A DNA stretch of 15,713 nt from Actinomycetes bacterium. GTDB lineage: Bacteria > Actinomycetota > Humimicrobiia > Humimicrobiales > Humimicrobiaceae. The first letter of the stretch is position 1; every line of letters starts with the position of its first letter. A program made the translations under genes and the position numbers. The stretch spans positions 1 through 15,713 of the forward strand of contig JAUVXY010000017.1 of NCBI GenBank assembly GCA_030603375.1, in the 5' to 3' direction. Positions 1 to 8,301 of the stretch are shown here, piece after piece. The notes beneath the pieces are model-generated. The model worked only from the letters and a program-made list of their open reading frames with translations, was not told the origin of the DNA and ran no database searches.

Positions 1-195
1 ACTGCCTTTTTGGCCCGACAGCATAATCATGCAAATGTACTGTGCCTGAGCGCAAGATTTTTATCCGAAGAAGAATGTATTAAAATAGTAAAAGTCTTCA
101 TCAATGCTCCTGAAAGCAGTGAGGAGCGTCACGTGAGAAGAGTTAAGAAAATAATGGCTATTGAAGAAAGGAACAAAACCTGTGAAAAAAGATAA
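1..195 (+). CDS. rpiB: Ribose-5-phosphate isomerase B, C-terminal part (runs in from the left)
   Basis: The reading frame is open from base 1 and ends at TAA 193-195, so only the last 64 codons are present. The segment around RQHNHANVLCLSAR and the later RHVRRVKKI matches the C-terminal part of RpiB/LacAB sugar isomerases, which typically read REHNDANVL.LGAR and then GRHxRRVxKI. RpiB interconverts ribose 5-phosphate and ribulose 5-phosphate in the cytoplasm (non-oxidative pentose phosphate pathway). The catalytic Cys and the substrate-binding N-terminal half lie outside the window and cannot be checked. Its 3' end overlaps the proposed glyA start at 182 by 14 bases, so the two genes are probably co-transcribed and translationally coupled. 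The rpiB-glyA neighbourhood is common in Gram-positive genomes. Confidence 0.85.
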   Translation, partial: TAFLARQHNHANVLCLSARFLSEEECIKIVKVFINAPESSEERHVRRVKKIMAIEERNKTCEKR

Positions 196-1459
196 TAACA
201 AAAAGAAACATGAAAATCATACTTTAAACAAAGACACCGATACCGAGGTAAGAAAAATCATAGAAAGAGAACTTGCAAGACAGAAAAGCCAGTTAGTGCT
301 GATAGCCTCTGAGAATTTTGCATCCGAAGAAGTAGTAAAAACTATGGGATCGGTACTGACAAATAAATATGCGGAAGGATATCCGGGCAACAGATACTAT
401 GGGGGTTGTGAACATATTGATGAAATTGAAGAACTTGCCATAAATAGAGCCAATAAATTATTTGGTTCAAATTACAGCAATGTTCAGCCGCACAGCGGCG
501 TTCAGGCAAATACAGCGATTTTTTTGGCAGTGTTGAACCCTTATGACAAAGTGCTCAGCATGAACCTTAGAGATGGGGGACACCTGTCCCACGGGCACGC
601 ACAAAATCTATCCGGTAAATATTTTGAAATTCATACCTACAGCGTGGATCCGGAAACTGAACAAATTGATTATGAAAATGTAAGAAAACTAGCAAAACGT
701 GTTCAGCCAAAACTTATGATTGCCGGTGCAAGTTCTTATTCAAGAATAATTGATTTTAACAAATTCAGGGAAATAGCTGATGAAGTTGGAGCATACCTTA
801 TGGCTGATATTGCACATATTGCAGGTCTTATAGCAAGTGACTGCCATCCAACTTCTGTTGGAGTTGCAGATTTTACAACTGCTACCACACATAAGACCAT
901 AAGAGGGCCAAGAGGCGGGCTAATTTTAGCAGATAAAAAATATTCCGGGCTGATAAACAAGTCTGTATTCCCGGGAATTCAGGGTGGTCCCCTAATGCAT
1001 GTAATTGCTGCAAAAGCTGTTGCATTCAGGGAGGCAATGGAAAATTCCTTTAAGGAATACGGAAGAAGAATAATAGAAAATTCAAGAGCTATGTGCTCTT
1101 TCTTAAAAGACGAAGGATTTAGAATTGTTTCAGGCGGTACAGACAATCATCTTTTTTTAATTGATCTCACAGAGTTGGGTATGACTGGTATGGAAGCTCA
1201 AAATGTTTTATCTTCTGTGGGGATAATACTAAATAAAAATGTTATTCCATACGATAAGCTTAACCCGGATCTAACAAGTGGAATAAGGATAGGAACACCT
1301 GCAGTTACTACTCAGGGCATGGGAACAGAAGAGATGTATAAAATTGGAGAGTTAATTTCTTACACACTAAAAAACAGGGCAAATAAAACAAAACTTGATG
1401 GTGCACACAAAAAAGTCAAAGAGCTGGTAAGTAACTTCCCTGTTTATACTGACATCTGA
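182..1459 (+). CDS. glyA: Serine hydroxymethyltransferase
   Basis: This PLP enzyme converts serine plus tetrahydrofolate to glycine plus methylene-tetrahydrofolate, the main source of one-carbon units. I chose GTG 182 because AAAGGA lies about 9 bases upstream. The frame also opens at TTG 161, but that start has no good ribosome site. From GTG 182 the protein is 425 aa, close to the usual 410-420. Visible landmarks are LIASENFAS near residue 40, NKYAEGYPGNRYYGG near 61-75, the PLP-ring Asp in MADIAH near 209, and the Schiff-base Lys in TTATTHKTIRGPRGG at about residue 238. The first 20 or so residues are unusually rich in Lys and Asn compared with the family and look like a dispensable extension. 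The start overlaps the end of rpiB. The gene converges on the transporter gene at 1481 with only 21 bases between the stops. Confidence 0.96.
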   Translation: MKKDNNKKKHENHTLNKDTDTEVRKIIERELARQKSQLVLIASENFASEEVVKTMGSVLTNKYAEGYPGNRYYGGCEHIDEIEELAINRANKLFGSNYSNVQPHSGVQANTAIFLAVLNPYDKVLSMNLRDGGHLSHGHAQNLSGKYFEIHTYSVDPETEQIDYENVRKLAKRVQPKLMIAGASSYSRIIDFNKFREIADEVGAYLMADIAHIAGLIASDCHPTSVGVADFTTATTHKTIRGPRGGLILADKKYSGLINKSVFPGIQGGPLMHVIAAKAVAFREAMENSFKEYGRRIIENSRAMCSFLKDEGFRIVSGGTDNHLFLIDLTELGMTGMEAQNVLSSVGIILNKNVIPYDKLNPDLTSGIRIGTPAVTTQGMGTEEMYKIGELISYTLKNRANKTKLDGAHKKVKELVSNFPVYTDI

Positions 1460-1463
1460 TCAG

Positions 1464-1498
1464 ATTACAGCCTTTTGCCCCTAATAAAAGCCTGTAAT
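1464..1498. terminator. Imperfect hairpin between convergent glyA and transporter genes
   Basis: ATTACAG (1464-1470) pairs with CTGTAAT (1492-1498). After a C/C mismatch, CTTTT (1472-1476) pairs with AAAAG (1486-1490) around a 9-base loop. The hairpin spans the gap between the two stop codons and takes in the last 18 bases of the transporter gene. On the plus strand it is followed by the T-rich ATATTTTATAAAAATT. The minus-strand side has no clear U tract. It could serve as a terminator for glyA, but the pairing is imperfect and AT-rich. Confidence 0.4.
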
Positions 1499-2785
1499 AT
1501 ATTTTATAAAAATTCCTATGTTGGAAATTATGAGAGCAATTATGGTCGCAGGAACAGCAAGTTTAAGCCACGTTCCCCATCCAATAGAATATCCTCTCTT
1601 TTCCATGGAAGCACAGGCCACTACATTAGCAGATGCACCTATTGGGGTAAAGTTTCCACCTATATCTGCGCCCAGTGAAACTGCCCAGACCATAATAGAT
1701 AAAGCTGGCACTCCTGCAAATTTCACCATATTTCCAAGAACATAAGCCATGGAAAGCGCAAGAGGAACATTATCTATTACACCGCTTGCAAGACCAGGAC
1801 CCCATATAAGTACACTGAGCAATCCAGCATGGTTATCCTTAAATAGGTCTGTAAATGAGCTGGCAATGCTATTGATTACACCTGTGTGTTCAAGTCCTCC
1901 TACCACTACAAATAAACCGATAAAGAATAAAATTACCTTAAAGTCCACTTTTGATATTATATCTCTTGTCTTCTCCCTTAAAAGAAGAAGCATTATAAAG
2001 GCAGGGATCATTGTGGCAAGCGGTATTGTAAGAGAGAAATGCAAATACTTTTCTATGAAAGTATGCGTAATTAGAAAAAAAACTGCAATTCCTAAAGCAC
2101 CCAGTGCAATCTTAAGCTCTCTTTTGTCTTCAATAGCTTCACCCGGGTCCATTTGTTCAAGCTCTTTTATTGATATTTTTCCTTCAGGAACCAATGATTT
2201 CCTGCTGACCATATAGCAGTAAAACAAAACTGCAATTCCTGCTAATATGGATATTGGGCCATTATTAATCACAAAGTCATTGAAGTGATAGCCAAGCTTT
2301 AGGCCTAAAATAACATTTGGCGGATCCCCTACCAGAGTTGCAGAACCACCAATATTTGCAAGGATTACTTCTGTTATTATAAGGGATCTCGCATCTATTT
2401 TTAACATTCTGCACAATTCGTAAGTTAATGAAGCAAAGAAAAGTATCACTGTTATGCTGTCCATAAATGCAGACAGAACACATGTTGCCAGAGGGAAAAA
2501 TATAAATATTTTATTTGGAGAATAATTTAACCATTTAGCAATAAGCAGTGCAAGATAAGCAAAAAAACCAGAATCAGATAAAGCTGTGACTATAATAAAC
2601 ATACCAAAAAGCAATCCTATAGTTTCCCAGCTTACATATCCCGCAGCTTCATTCAGTGTAAATATTTTAAATAAAATGAGCAAAAGAGATCCTATAACTG
2701 CAATTACAGTTTTATCTAACTTTTCAGTTGCAATAGCTATGTACGTTATACTAAAAATAATAATAGCTACAACAGCAGGTTCCAA
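1481..2785 (-). CDS. ArsB/NhaD/CitM-type (ion transporter superfamily) permease
   Basis: This is a very hydrophobic inner-membrane protein of 434 aa with about 10-12 transmembrane stretches. The superfamily's two half-repeats are visible. The first half has FMDSITVILFF followed by ANIGGSATLVGDPPNVI (about residues 107-159). The second half has GVIDNVPLAL and GADIGGNFTPIGASANVVA. The paired D-N/S-I/V-P and G-G-N/S-x-T-x-x-G motifs are typical of arsenite (ArsB), Na+/H+ (NhaD) and citrate/P-protein permeases. The substrate cannot be told from sequence, and no arsR, arsA or other ars gene is nearby. The frame also opens at TTG 2800, but that codon lies next to GGAGGAG (2792-2798), which looks like the ribosome site. 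TTG 2785, six bases after it, is therefore the likelier start. The gene is same-strand and 156 bases after prmC, so it probably has its own promoter. Confidence 0.85.
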   Translation of the reverse strand: MEPAVVAIIIFSITYIAIATEKLDKTVIAVIGSLLLILFKIFTLNEAAGYVSWETIGLLFGMFIIVTALSDSGFFAYLALLIAKWLNYSPNKIFIFFPLATCVLSAFMDSITVILFFASLTYELCRMLKIDARSLIITEVILANIGGSATLVGDPPNVILGLKLGYHFNDFVINNGPISILAGIAVLFYCYMVSRKSLVPEGKISIKELEQMDPGEAIEDKRELKIALGALGIAVFFLITHTFIEKYLHFSLTIPLATMIPAFIMLLLLREKTRDIISKVDFKVILFFIGLFVVVGGLEHTGVINSIASSFTDLFKDNHAGLLSVLIWGPGLASGVIDNVPLALSMAYVLGNMVKFAGVPALSIMVWAVSLGADIGGNFTPIGASANVVACASMEKRGYSIGWGTWLKLAVPATIIALIISNIGIFIKYITGFY

Positions 2786-2791
2786 AAAGCT

Positions 2792-2798
2792 CTCCTCC
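2792..2798 (-). promoter_or_regulatory. Shine-Dalgarno GGAGGAG that sets the transporter start at TTG 2785
   Basis: On the minus strand the bases read TTGGAGGAGAGCTTTTTG. The purine run is a near-perfect anti-SD match, with a 6-base spacer to the second TTG (2785). The first TTG (2800) abuts the SD itself and cannot use it. Confidence 0.7.
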
Positions 2799-2941
2799 AA
2801 TTAATTCATTGCTTCAACAATTTTTAATATATTAAGATCAATAAAGTAATATCCTATCACACAAAAGTGGAAATACAAATTACAGCACGAGACTTGTTTT
2901 GGAAGATGAATTCTTTTTTAAAAAAATATCTTTTGCAGTTT

Positions 2942-3871
2942 TTACACTTTTATTGTCAGAACGCGGTCTCTTTGATTGTAGTCTTTTTCTATTTCTATTC
3001 TTTTAACATTGGGCTGCCCCTCCGCAAGCTTTTTTAAGGAACTGCTTATTTTAGGATCAGTTTCAAACACAATGTAGCACAAATCAGGTGACATAAAAGG
3101 TTTTATTTTGGAAAAAATTTTTTCGTATACTTCAAGACCGCTTTCCCCGGCAAGAAGAGAAATTTTTGGTTCATATTCTATTATTTCCCTTGGAAGTTTC
3201 TGGTAATCTTTTTCTTTGATATAAGGAGGGTTTGAAATTATTAGATTTATGTTTTTTTTATACTTTTTGAGAAATTCCGCATCATTTTCTGGAATTATGT
3301 CACACTCTATAAATTTTATATTATCTAACTTATTGCCGCTAAGAATATTTTTTGCATTTTCCATTGCTACCTTGAGGGCACTACTGCTTTTCTCTGTTGC
3401 CACTAAATGCCAGGATAGATCTCCCTTGCTATCTTCAAGTATAGTACCAATTTCAGAAGCCACACTTATAGAAATTGCCCCGCTCCCAACTCCAATTTCT
3501 AAAACAGTGACAAACTTTTTATCACTGTAAATTTCTTTAATGCAGCTCAGGGCCCTGTCCACCAATAATTCAGTTTCAGGACGTGGTATCAGTACATTTT
3601 TATCTACATATAATTTTATATTTCTAAAATATGCTTCCCCTAAGATGTACTGAATCGGGACAAATTCAAGTCTTTTAATAATAAATTTTTTATATTCTTT
3701 TAGCTCTTGCCGGGTTAAAACATAATTATATTTTAGGTAAAGCTGCATCCGCGAGAGATTAAGGACCGCACTAAGCAGAAGTTCTGATGACAATCGAGGC
3801 TGTGGTATATTCTTAGCTTTAAAAAAATTTATGGTCCAATTTAAAATTTTTTTTACGTTCCATACTTGCAA
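2942..3871 (-). CDS. prmC: Peptide chain release factor N5-glutamine methyltransferase
   Basis: PrmC (HemK) uses S-adenosylmethionine to methylate the Gln of the GGQ motif in release factors, which raises termination efficiency. The 309-aa protein has the N-terminal helical substrate-binding domain (about 1-85). The Rossmann methyltransferase domain follows, with the SAM motif LEIGVGSGAISI near 124-135. The diagnostic catalytic NPPY is at 214-217, followed by the family-typical EYEPKISLLAGESGLEVY. The first in-frame start is TTG 3871. Its SD (TAGGAG) sits in the last codons of prfA, about 12 bases away. The prfA stop is only 6 bases upstream of the TTG, so enzyme and substrate (RF1, encoded by prfA) are adjacent and probably co-translated. 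No clear terminator follows the gene. Confidence 0.95.
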   Translation of the reverse strand: MQVWNVKKILNWTINFFKAKNIPQPRLSSELLLSAVLNLSRMQLYLKYNYVLTRQELKEYKKFIIKRLEFVPIQYILGEAYFRNIKLYVDKNVLIPRPETELLVDRALSCIKEIYSDKKFVTVLEIGVGSGAISISVASEIGTILEDSKGDLSWHLVATEKSSSALKVAMENAKNILSGNKLDNIKFIECDIIPENDAEFLKKYKKNINLIISNPPYIKEKDYQKLPREIIEYEPKISLLAGESGLEVYEKIFSKIKPFMSPDLCYIVFETDPKISSSLKKLAEGQPNVKRIEIEKDYNQRDRVLTIKV

Positions 3872-3877
3872 ATATAA

Positions 3878-4957
3878 TTAAACTCCTATCTTTTCCATTT
3901 TCTTTTCCTCGTCTGCTCTTCTCAAAGCACTCAGCAATTCTTCTAAATTGCCTTCCATGATTTCATCAAGCTTGTATAAAGTTAAATTAATTCTATGATC
4001 AGTTACTCTGCCCTGCGGAAAATTATAGGTCCTTATTTTCTCACTCCTGTCCCCGCTTCCTATCTGCATTTTCCTATCTTTTGCCTGCTTTTTCATCTGT
4101 TTCTGTTCTTCCATTTTTTTAAGCCTCGCCCTTAAGATCTTAAATGCCCTCTCTTTATTTTGTAATTGTGACTTCTCATCCTGGCAGCTTACAACTATTC
4201 CAGTTGGAACATGCGTTACTCTTACAGCAGAGTCCGTAGTATTTACAGATTGTCCTCCCGGACCGCTTGACCTAAACACGTCCACCCTTAAGTCTGATGG
4301 ATCTATTTTTATCTCAACTTCCCTGGCTTCCGGCAGCACTGCTATTGTGGCAGTAGAGGTGTGGATTCTGCCCTGAGATTCTGTTGCGGGAACTCTCTGA
4401 ACCCTGTGTACTCCAGATTCATATTTCATTATTCCATAAACATCTGTTCCCTCAATTTCAAATATAATTTCCTTAAGTCCTCCTGCACCAATAGAGCTTG
4501 AACTAAGCACTCTGTGATGCCAGTTTTTGCTTTCTGCAAATTTTGTATAAAGTCTGTACAAATCTTTAGCAAATATCGCAGCTTCATCCCCTCCTGCACC
4601 TGCTCTTACCTCCACTATAACATTTTTTTTGTCATCTGGATCTTTGGGCATTAGGGCTATTTTTATCTTCTTTTCCAGGTATTGTTTCCCTTTTATATTT
4701 TTATCCAATTCCTCTTTAAGAAATTTCTTCATTTCTTCATCTTTTTCAATTTCTAACATTCCCTCTGCTTCGTGAATTGAAGAAATAATCTCTCTATATT
4801 TTTCAGAAATTTTTATTATCCCCTCAAGCTCAGAAATTTTTTTGCCATACTCCTTTATTTTTAAAGGATTGGAAGAAACTTCAGGACTGGCAAGTTCTTT
4901 CACTAATTTTTTATAATTATTTTCATAAATTTTTAACTTTTCCAGCATCTTTGCCAT
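3878..4957 (-). CDS. prfA: Peptide chain release factor 1 (RF1)
   Basis: RF1 reads UAA and UAG in the ribosomal A site and triggers release of the finished protein. The GGQ catalytic loop (SSGPGGQSVNTTDSAVR) is at about residues 231-247. The stop-codon-reading PAT motif, within RVPATESQGRIHTS, is at about 190-192. PAT marks RF1 rather than RF2, which has SPF. The N-terminal coiled-coil domain is rich in Lys and Glu. The frame opens at ATG 4981, but family members usually begin close to MLEKLKxxExxY, so ATG 4957 (359 aa) or ATG 4948 is more likely. ATG 4957 has AGGGGA about 12 bases upstream and lies 4 bases after the stop of the DUF1385 gene. It is followed immediately by prmC, whose product methylates this protein. 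Confidence 0.96.
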   Translation of the reverse strand: MAKMLEKLKIYENNYKKLVKELASPEVSSNPLKIKEYGKKISELEGIIKISEKYREIISSIHEAEGMLEIEKDEEMKKFLKEELDKNIKGKQYLEKKIKIALMPKDPDDKKNVIVEVRAGAGGDEAAIFAKDLYRLYTKFAESKNWHHRVLSSSSIGAGGLKEIIFEIEGTDVYGIMKYESGVHRVQRVPATESQGRIHTSTATIAVLPEAREVEIKIDPSDLRVDVFRSSGPGGQSVNTTDSAVRVTHVPTGIVVSCQDEKSQLQNKERAFKILRARLKKMEEQKQMKKQAKDRKMQIGSGDRSEKIRTYNFPQGRVTDHRINLTLYKLDEIMEGNLEELLSALRRADEEKKMEKIGV

Positions 4958-4961
4958 TATC

Positions 4962-5870
4962 TTAGTTTTCCCCTGCTTCATTCTTTTCTGCTGTTAACTT
5001 TTCCTCTGCCTCAAGCACTTTGTTAAATGCCTTAATCCCCACCTCAATTTGAGAATCATCAGGCTCCCTTGTAGTGATTTTTTGCAGCAGGAGACCGGGG
5101 TAAAATATAATATTCACAATTTTATATTTGCTGAACTTTCCGGCAAATTTAATTAATTCATAAGATATCCCTGCAATTACAGGGATTAAAAGTATTCGAG
5201 ACACAATTCTCCACATAATTGTCTGTTTGCCAAGCAGCGCAAAAACAAGAATTGACACAACCATCACAATGAGCAAAAAACTTGTTCCGCATCTCATATG
5301 AAGCCTGCTGTATTTTTTAACATTTTCAGGCTTTAATTCTTCGCCACTTTCATAAGCCTGTATAGTTTTATGCTCCGCCCCATGATATTGAAAGAGCCTT
5401 CTTACATCTTTTAATAACGAAATTAGTAATACATATGTTAAAAAAAAGCCAATCCTTATTAGGCCTTCCATAAAATTATATGCAACAGAATTTGCGAAAA
5501 AGTGGCTAAAGCTCCTGCCAATCAAAGTAGGAAGAACAAAAAAAACACCGACCGAAAATAAGATCGCTATTATTATCGAGACTGCCATCTCCTTTTTTGA
5601 AAATTTTATTTCTTCTTCAGTAGCCTCATTGACAGAGTAGCTGAGTGCTTTAAATCCAATCATCGTAGTCTCTATTAATATGATTATCCCTCTTATGAAA
5701 GCAAACCCCAGTACTGGATATTTTTTTATTATGGAAACACTCTTGTAAAGTTTTGTTGAAATGTTATTGCCAGGCTGTCTTACTGCAAGGGACCAGAAGT
5801 TTTTGCTCTTCATCATAACCCCTTCAATTACTGCCTGGCCGCCTATCTGGGAATTTTTACCTTCAGCCAT
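4962..5870 (-). CDS. DUF1385 family membrane protein (YqhQ-like)
   Basis: The 302-aa protein starts with IGGQAVIEGVMMKS near residues 9-22, the hallmark of the DUF1385 family. A second conserved stretch, YHGAEHKTIQAYESGEEL, lies at about 162-179, followed by HMRCGTSFLL. At least four or five hydrophobic segments are visible (about 52-75, 95-117, 134-153, 196-213, 224-243), so it is an inner-membrane protein. The biochemical function of the family is not established. It is often found beside rpmE, prfA and prmC in Gram-positive genomes, as here. ATG 5870 shares its A with the TGA stop of a small upstream reading frame (TGATG). No strong SD precedes it, which fits translational coupling to that frame. 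Confidence 0.88.
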   Translation of the reverse strand: MAEGKNSQIGGQAVIEGVMMKSKNFWSLAVRQPGNNISTKLYKSVSIIKKYPVLGFAFIRGIIILIETTMIGFKALSYSVNEATEEEIKFSKKEMAVSIIIAILFSVGVFFVLPTLIGRSFSHFFANSVAYNFMEGLIRIGFFLTYVLLISLLKDVRRLFQYHGAEHKTIQAYESGEELKPENVKKYSRLHMRCGTSFLLIVMVVSILVFALLGKQTIMWRIVSRILLIPVIAGISYELIKFAGKFSKYKIVNIIFYPGLLLQKITTREPDDSQIEVGIKAFNKVLEAEEKLTAEKNEAGEN

Positions 5871-6025
5871 CAGAGCCCGCTCACTTTTAGCATACTGCCA
5901 CAGTTAAAATTAATTTTATGATATCTGCCTGCCTTTTCAAAGATTGCAAAACTTATCTTTTTTACAGGCTTTAGCATATTTGTTTGTTCCTCTGCATATC
6001 TCAGCAATTTAATTTTCATGTACAT
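5870..6025 (-). CDS. Small unrecognised reading frame coupled to the DUF1385 gene
   Basis: Between rpmE and the DUF1385 gene an ATG at 6025 (or in-frame ATG 6019) opens a frame of 51 (or 49) codons. It ends with TGA at 5872-5870, and the A of that stop is the first base of the next gene's ATG. The predicted peptide is basic, begins MYMKIKLLRYAEEQ and ends GSMLKVSGL, with one Cys and no membrane segment. I do not recognise it. It fills almost the whole intergenic gap, and its end is exactly placed to allow reinitiation at the DUF1385 gene. Against it, the ribosome site is weak (only AAGTAAG-like purines) and length alone is not significant in AT-rich DNA. It could be a genuine small protein, a coupling leader or a chance frame. 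Confidence 0.4.
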   Translation of the reverse strand: MYMKIKLLRYAEEQTNMLKPVKKISFAIFEKAGRYHKINFNCGSMLKVSGL

Positions 6026-6034
6026 GCATCTTAC

Positions 6035-6241
6035 TTATTTTTTAGTTTTTTTAAGCCTTTTCTGGAATCTTTCCACTCTTCCGCCCGCATCTATAAATTT
6101 CTGCTTTCCTGTATAAAATGGATGGCAGTTTGAGCATATCTCTACCTTTAGCTCTTTCGCTGTAGATCCAGTTTTAAAAGTAGCACCGCAGGAGCATGTA
6201 ACAGTACAATCATAATATTTTGGATGTATGTCTTTCTTCAT
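6035..6241 (-). CDS. rpmE: 50S ribosomal protein L31, zinc-binding type
   Basis: The 68-aa protein MKKDIHPKYYDCTVTCSCGATF and on matches L31 throughout. Cys16 and Cys18 (CSC) with Cys36 and Cys39 (CSNC) give the four-Cys zinc set of the C+ form. The HPFYTGKQKF motif of L31 follows. L31 bridges the small and large ribosomal subunits. GAGGG lies 9 bases upstream of ATG 6241, a good ribosome site. A weak promoter-like pair, TTTACC - 17 bases - TAACAT, can be read on the minus strand in the 130-base gap after rho, so rpmE may have its own promoter as well as rho read-through. If the cell also has a zinc-free L31 paralogue it is not in this window. Confidence 0.96.
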   Translation of the reverse strand: MKKDIHPKYYDCTVTCSCGATFKTGSTAKELKVEICSNCHPFYTGKQKFIDAGGRVERFQKRLKKTKK

Positions 6242-6371
6242 AATCTTTTACCCTCATTAAATTATTATCTTTTTTATTTTAAAGCCCATATGTTAGCATA
6301 AATATATAAATCGGTAAACATGACAGATTAAATTTCAAAACTTTATTTAAAAAAGTCCCCCGGAAGCTTGT

Positions 6372-7838
6372 TTATATTTTGGGTTTTAAAGAAGAATTTG
6401 TATTTTGCAAGCTAACTTTTATTGCATTTAAGAAGTTCCTGTTGTTTTTAGTTTTTTTAACATAATCAACTAATTGCTCTAGAGCTACCTGCGGTTCTTT
6501 TCCATATATAATTCTCCTTAATTTCCATACCGATTCTGCCTCTTCCTTATCCATCAAAAGCTCCTCTTTCCTGGTTCCGGATGTTGTTATATCTATTGCA
6601 GGAAATATTCTCTTGTCTGCTAATTTTCTGTCCAACTTAATTTCCATGTTCCCAGTACCCTTAAATTCTTCAAATATTACATCATCCATCCTGCTTCCTG
6701 TTTCAACTAACGCTGTAGCAAGAATTGTAAGACTACCGCCATCTTCTATATTTCGAGCTGCTCCAAAGAACCGCTTTGGCGGGAACAGCGCAGTTGAGTC
6801 CACTCCGCCTGACAGGACCCTGCCACTTGCAGGAATAGATAAATTATATGCACGGGCGAGACGGGTTATGCTATCTAAAAGAATTAGGACATCCCTTCCA
6901 TGTTCCACAAGTCTCTTTGCTCTCTGCAGTACCAGCTCTGCAACTTTAATATGATTGTCTGAAGGTTGATCAAATGTAGAACTTATTACTTCACCCTTTA
7001 CCGATCTTTCAATATCAGTTACTTCCTCGGGCCTTTCATCAACAAGCAGTACCATGATGTACACTTCAGGATTATTGACAGCAATGCTATTAGCTAAATC
7101 TTTTAGTATGGTAGTCTTGCCTGCCTTAGGCGGAGACACTATAAGACCTCTCTGCCCTTTCCCTATTGGAGCAACTAAATCTATTACTCGTGCTGAAATA
7201 CATTCCTGGCTTGTCTCAAGCCTTAATCTCCCTATAGGATAAATAGGAGTTAGTGTTGGAAAAGGCTTTCTTTTCCTTATAGATTCCGGGTCAGCACCAT
7301 TTACCTTTTCGATTCTAAGCAAAGCATTGTATTTTTCATTATCCTTTGGGGACCTAACCTGTCCATACACTTCATCTCCCTGCCTCAGATGGAATCTCCT
7401 TATTTGAGATTGAGATACATATATATCACTTGGTCCCGGCAAATATCCACTTGTTCTTAAAAAACCATAGCCATCTGCCAGCACATCCAGTATCCCTTTC
7501 CTTTTCTCTTCGTATTTTTCCTTCCTGCCGGGTGGTTCTTTTCTAGCTTTTCTTCCTTTCTCTGCCTCTTCCCCTTCTGTTTTCTCTATTTTTTCTTTTC
7601 CACCTATTTCTTCTGCTCCCTCTATTTTTTCTGGCACTTCTTCTTTATCTATAACCTCACTGCCCACTGACTCTTTTGCACCTCTCATTGATGACACCTC
7701 TAATATCCTTTTTATTAAATCTTCCTTTTTGAATCTTAGCGCTCCGGAAATATTTAACTGCTTAGCAATTCCACGCAGTTCTGGCAATAACTTTTTTTTA
7801 AGATCCTCTTCGTTTATATTTTTAATTTCTTCAACCAA
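6372..7838 (-). CDS. rho: Transcription termination factor Rho
   Basis: Rho is the hexameric RNA-dependent ATPase/helicase that ends transcription of untranslated RNA. In the 488-aa protein an N-terminal SAP-like Rho_N domain (about 10-48) is followed by a charged linker (about 55-113) very rich in Glu, Lys and Gly. The RNA-binding cold-shock-like domain comes next (GILDVLADGYGFLRTSGY, about 115-180). The RecA-type ATPase has Walker A SPPKAGKTT (235-243) and Walker B VLILLDS (317-323). E. coli Rho is 419 aa, so the linker accounts for the extra length. Similar insertions are known in Actinobacteria and some Firmicutes. Start TTG 7838 is well supported by AGGAGGAG (7845-7852) with a 6-base spacer. 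It heads the cluster running to prmC. Confidence 0.97.
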   Translation of the reverse strand: MVEEIKNINEEDLKKKLLPELRGIAKQLNISGALRFKKEDLIKRILEVSSMRGAKESVGSEVIDKEEVPEKIEGAEEIGGKEKIEKTEGEEAEKGRKARKEPPGRKEKYEEKRKGILDVLADGYGFLRTSGYLPGPSDIYVSQSQIRRFHLRQGDEVYGQVRSPKDNEKYNALLRIEKVNGADPESIRKRKPFPTLTPIYPIGRLRLETSQECISARVIDLVAPIGKGQRGLIVSPPKAGKTTILKDLANSIAVNNPEVYIMVLLVDERPEEVTDIERSVKGEVISSTFDQPSDNHIKVAELVLQRAKRLVEHGRDVLILLDSITRLARAYNLSIPASGRVLSGGVDSTALFPPKRFFGAARNIEDGGSLTILATALVETGSRMDDVIFEEFKGTGNMEIKLDRKLADKRIFPAIDITTSGTRKEELLMDKEEAESVWKLRRIIYGKEPQVALEQLVDYVKKTKNNRNFLNAIKVSLQNTNSSLKPKI

Positions 7839-8301
7839 CTATTTCTCCTCCTTTTATACTAAAGCTTAATTAGCGCTGGCCAGCCAACACCCTCCAACTA
7901 CTCAATCCCCTTGTTTTTCATATTTATTAGGTTAGCTATGCCTATAAATAATTTCATATCCCACGACATACCTATCTAGAAATACATAGCTATAAAATTT
8001 TTATTAAAATAAACCCTTGGATAAGCTATCTATGACCTTTAAGTAAAAAATTATAAGAATTTTTAGATATTTTTGGGTTTGCTAACTCTGAGCAAATTTA
8101 TATAAAGCAATTAACTATATCACCATTTCTTTAAAGAATTTGGAACATGGATAGCAAGAAGAAAAACTCACCATTACATTAATTATAAAAAATAAAAAAT
8201 TATATAGTTTATGATATATGCTAATTTAAAAAAAATCAAGCAAAACTTGCAGTGTGCTTATATAGCGGTATTTTTTAAAAGATTTATTTAAGGTAACTAC
8301 T
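7839..8301. other. AT-rich intergenic region upstream of rho, no gene seen
   Basis: About 460 bases without a convincing reading frame or RNA gene. It must contain the rho promoter on the minus strand, but I could not pick one reliably from many AT-rich candidates. A GC palindrome, GCTGGCCAGC (in the minus-strand rho leader near 7875-7885), sits some 40 bases before the rho start. Imperfect copies of a CATAGCTA-like word recur near 7935, 7985 and 8025. Confidence 0.4.

Noticed and set aside
736..960. Open frames antisense to glyA, the transporter, prmC, rho, trpB2, hup and the dehydrogenase
   Set aside because: They lie wholly inside well-identified genes on the other strand, lack SD sites and resemble no protein family.
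1481..2785. An arsenic-resistance operon
   Set aside because: Only the permease is present and its superfamily includes NhaD and citrate carriers; no arsR, arsC or arsA is nearby.
6330..6371. Possible terminator after rho (GC-rich CCGGGGGA followed by T6 on the minus strand)
   Set aside because: Only about 3 bp can pair around the G run, so there is no stable stem; rpmE may be reached by read-through.
7921..8040. Recurring CATAGCTA-like words upstream of rho as a regulatory or CRISPR-like array
   Set aside because: The copies are imperfect, irregularly spaced and expected at this frequency in AT-rich DNA.
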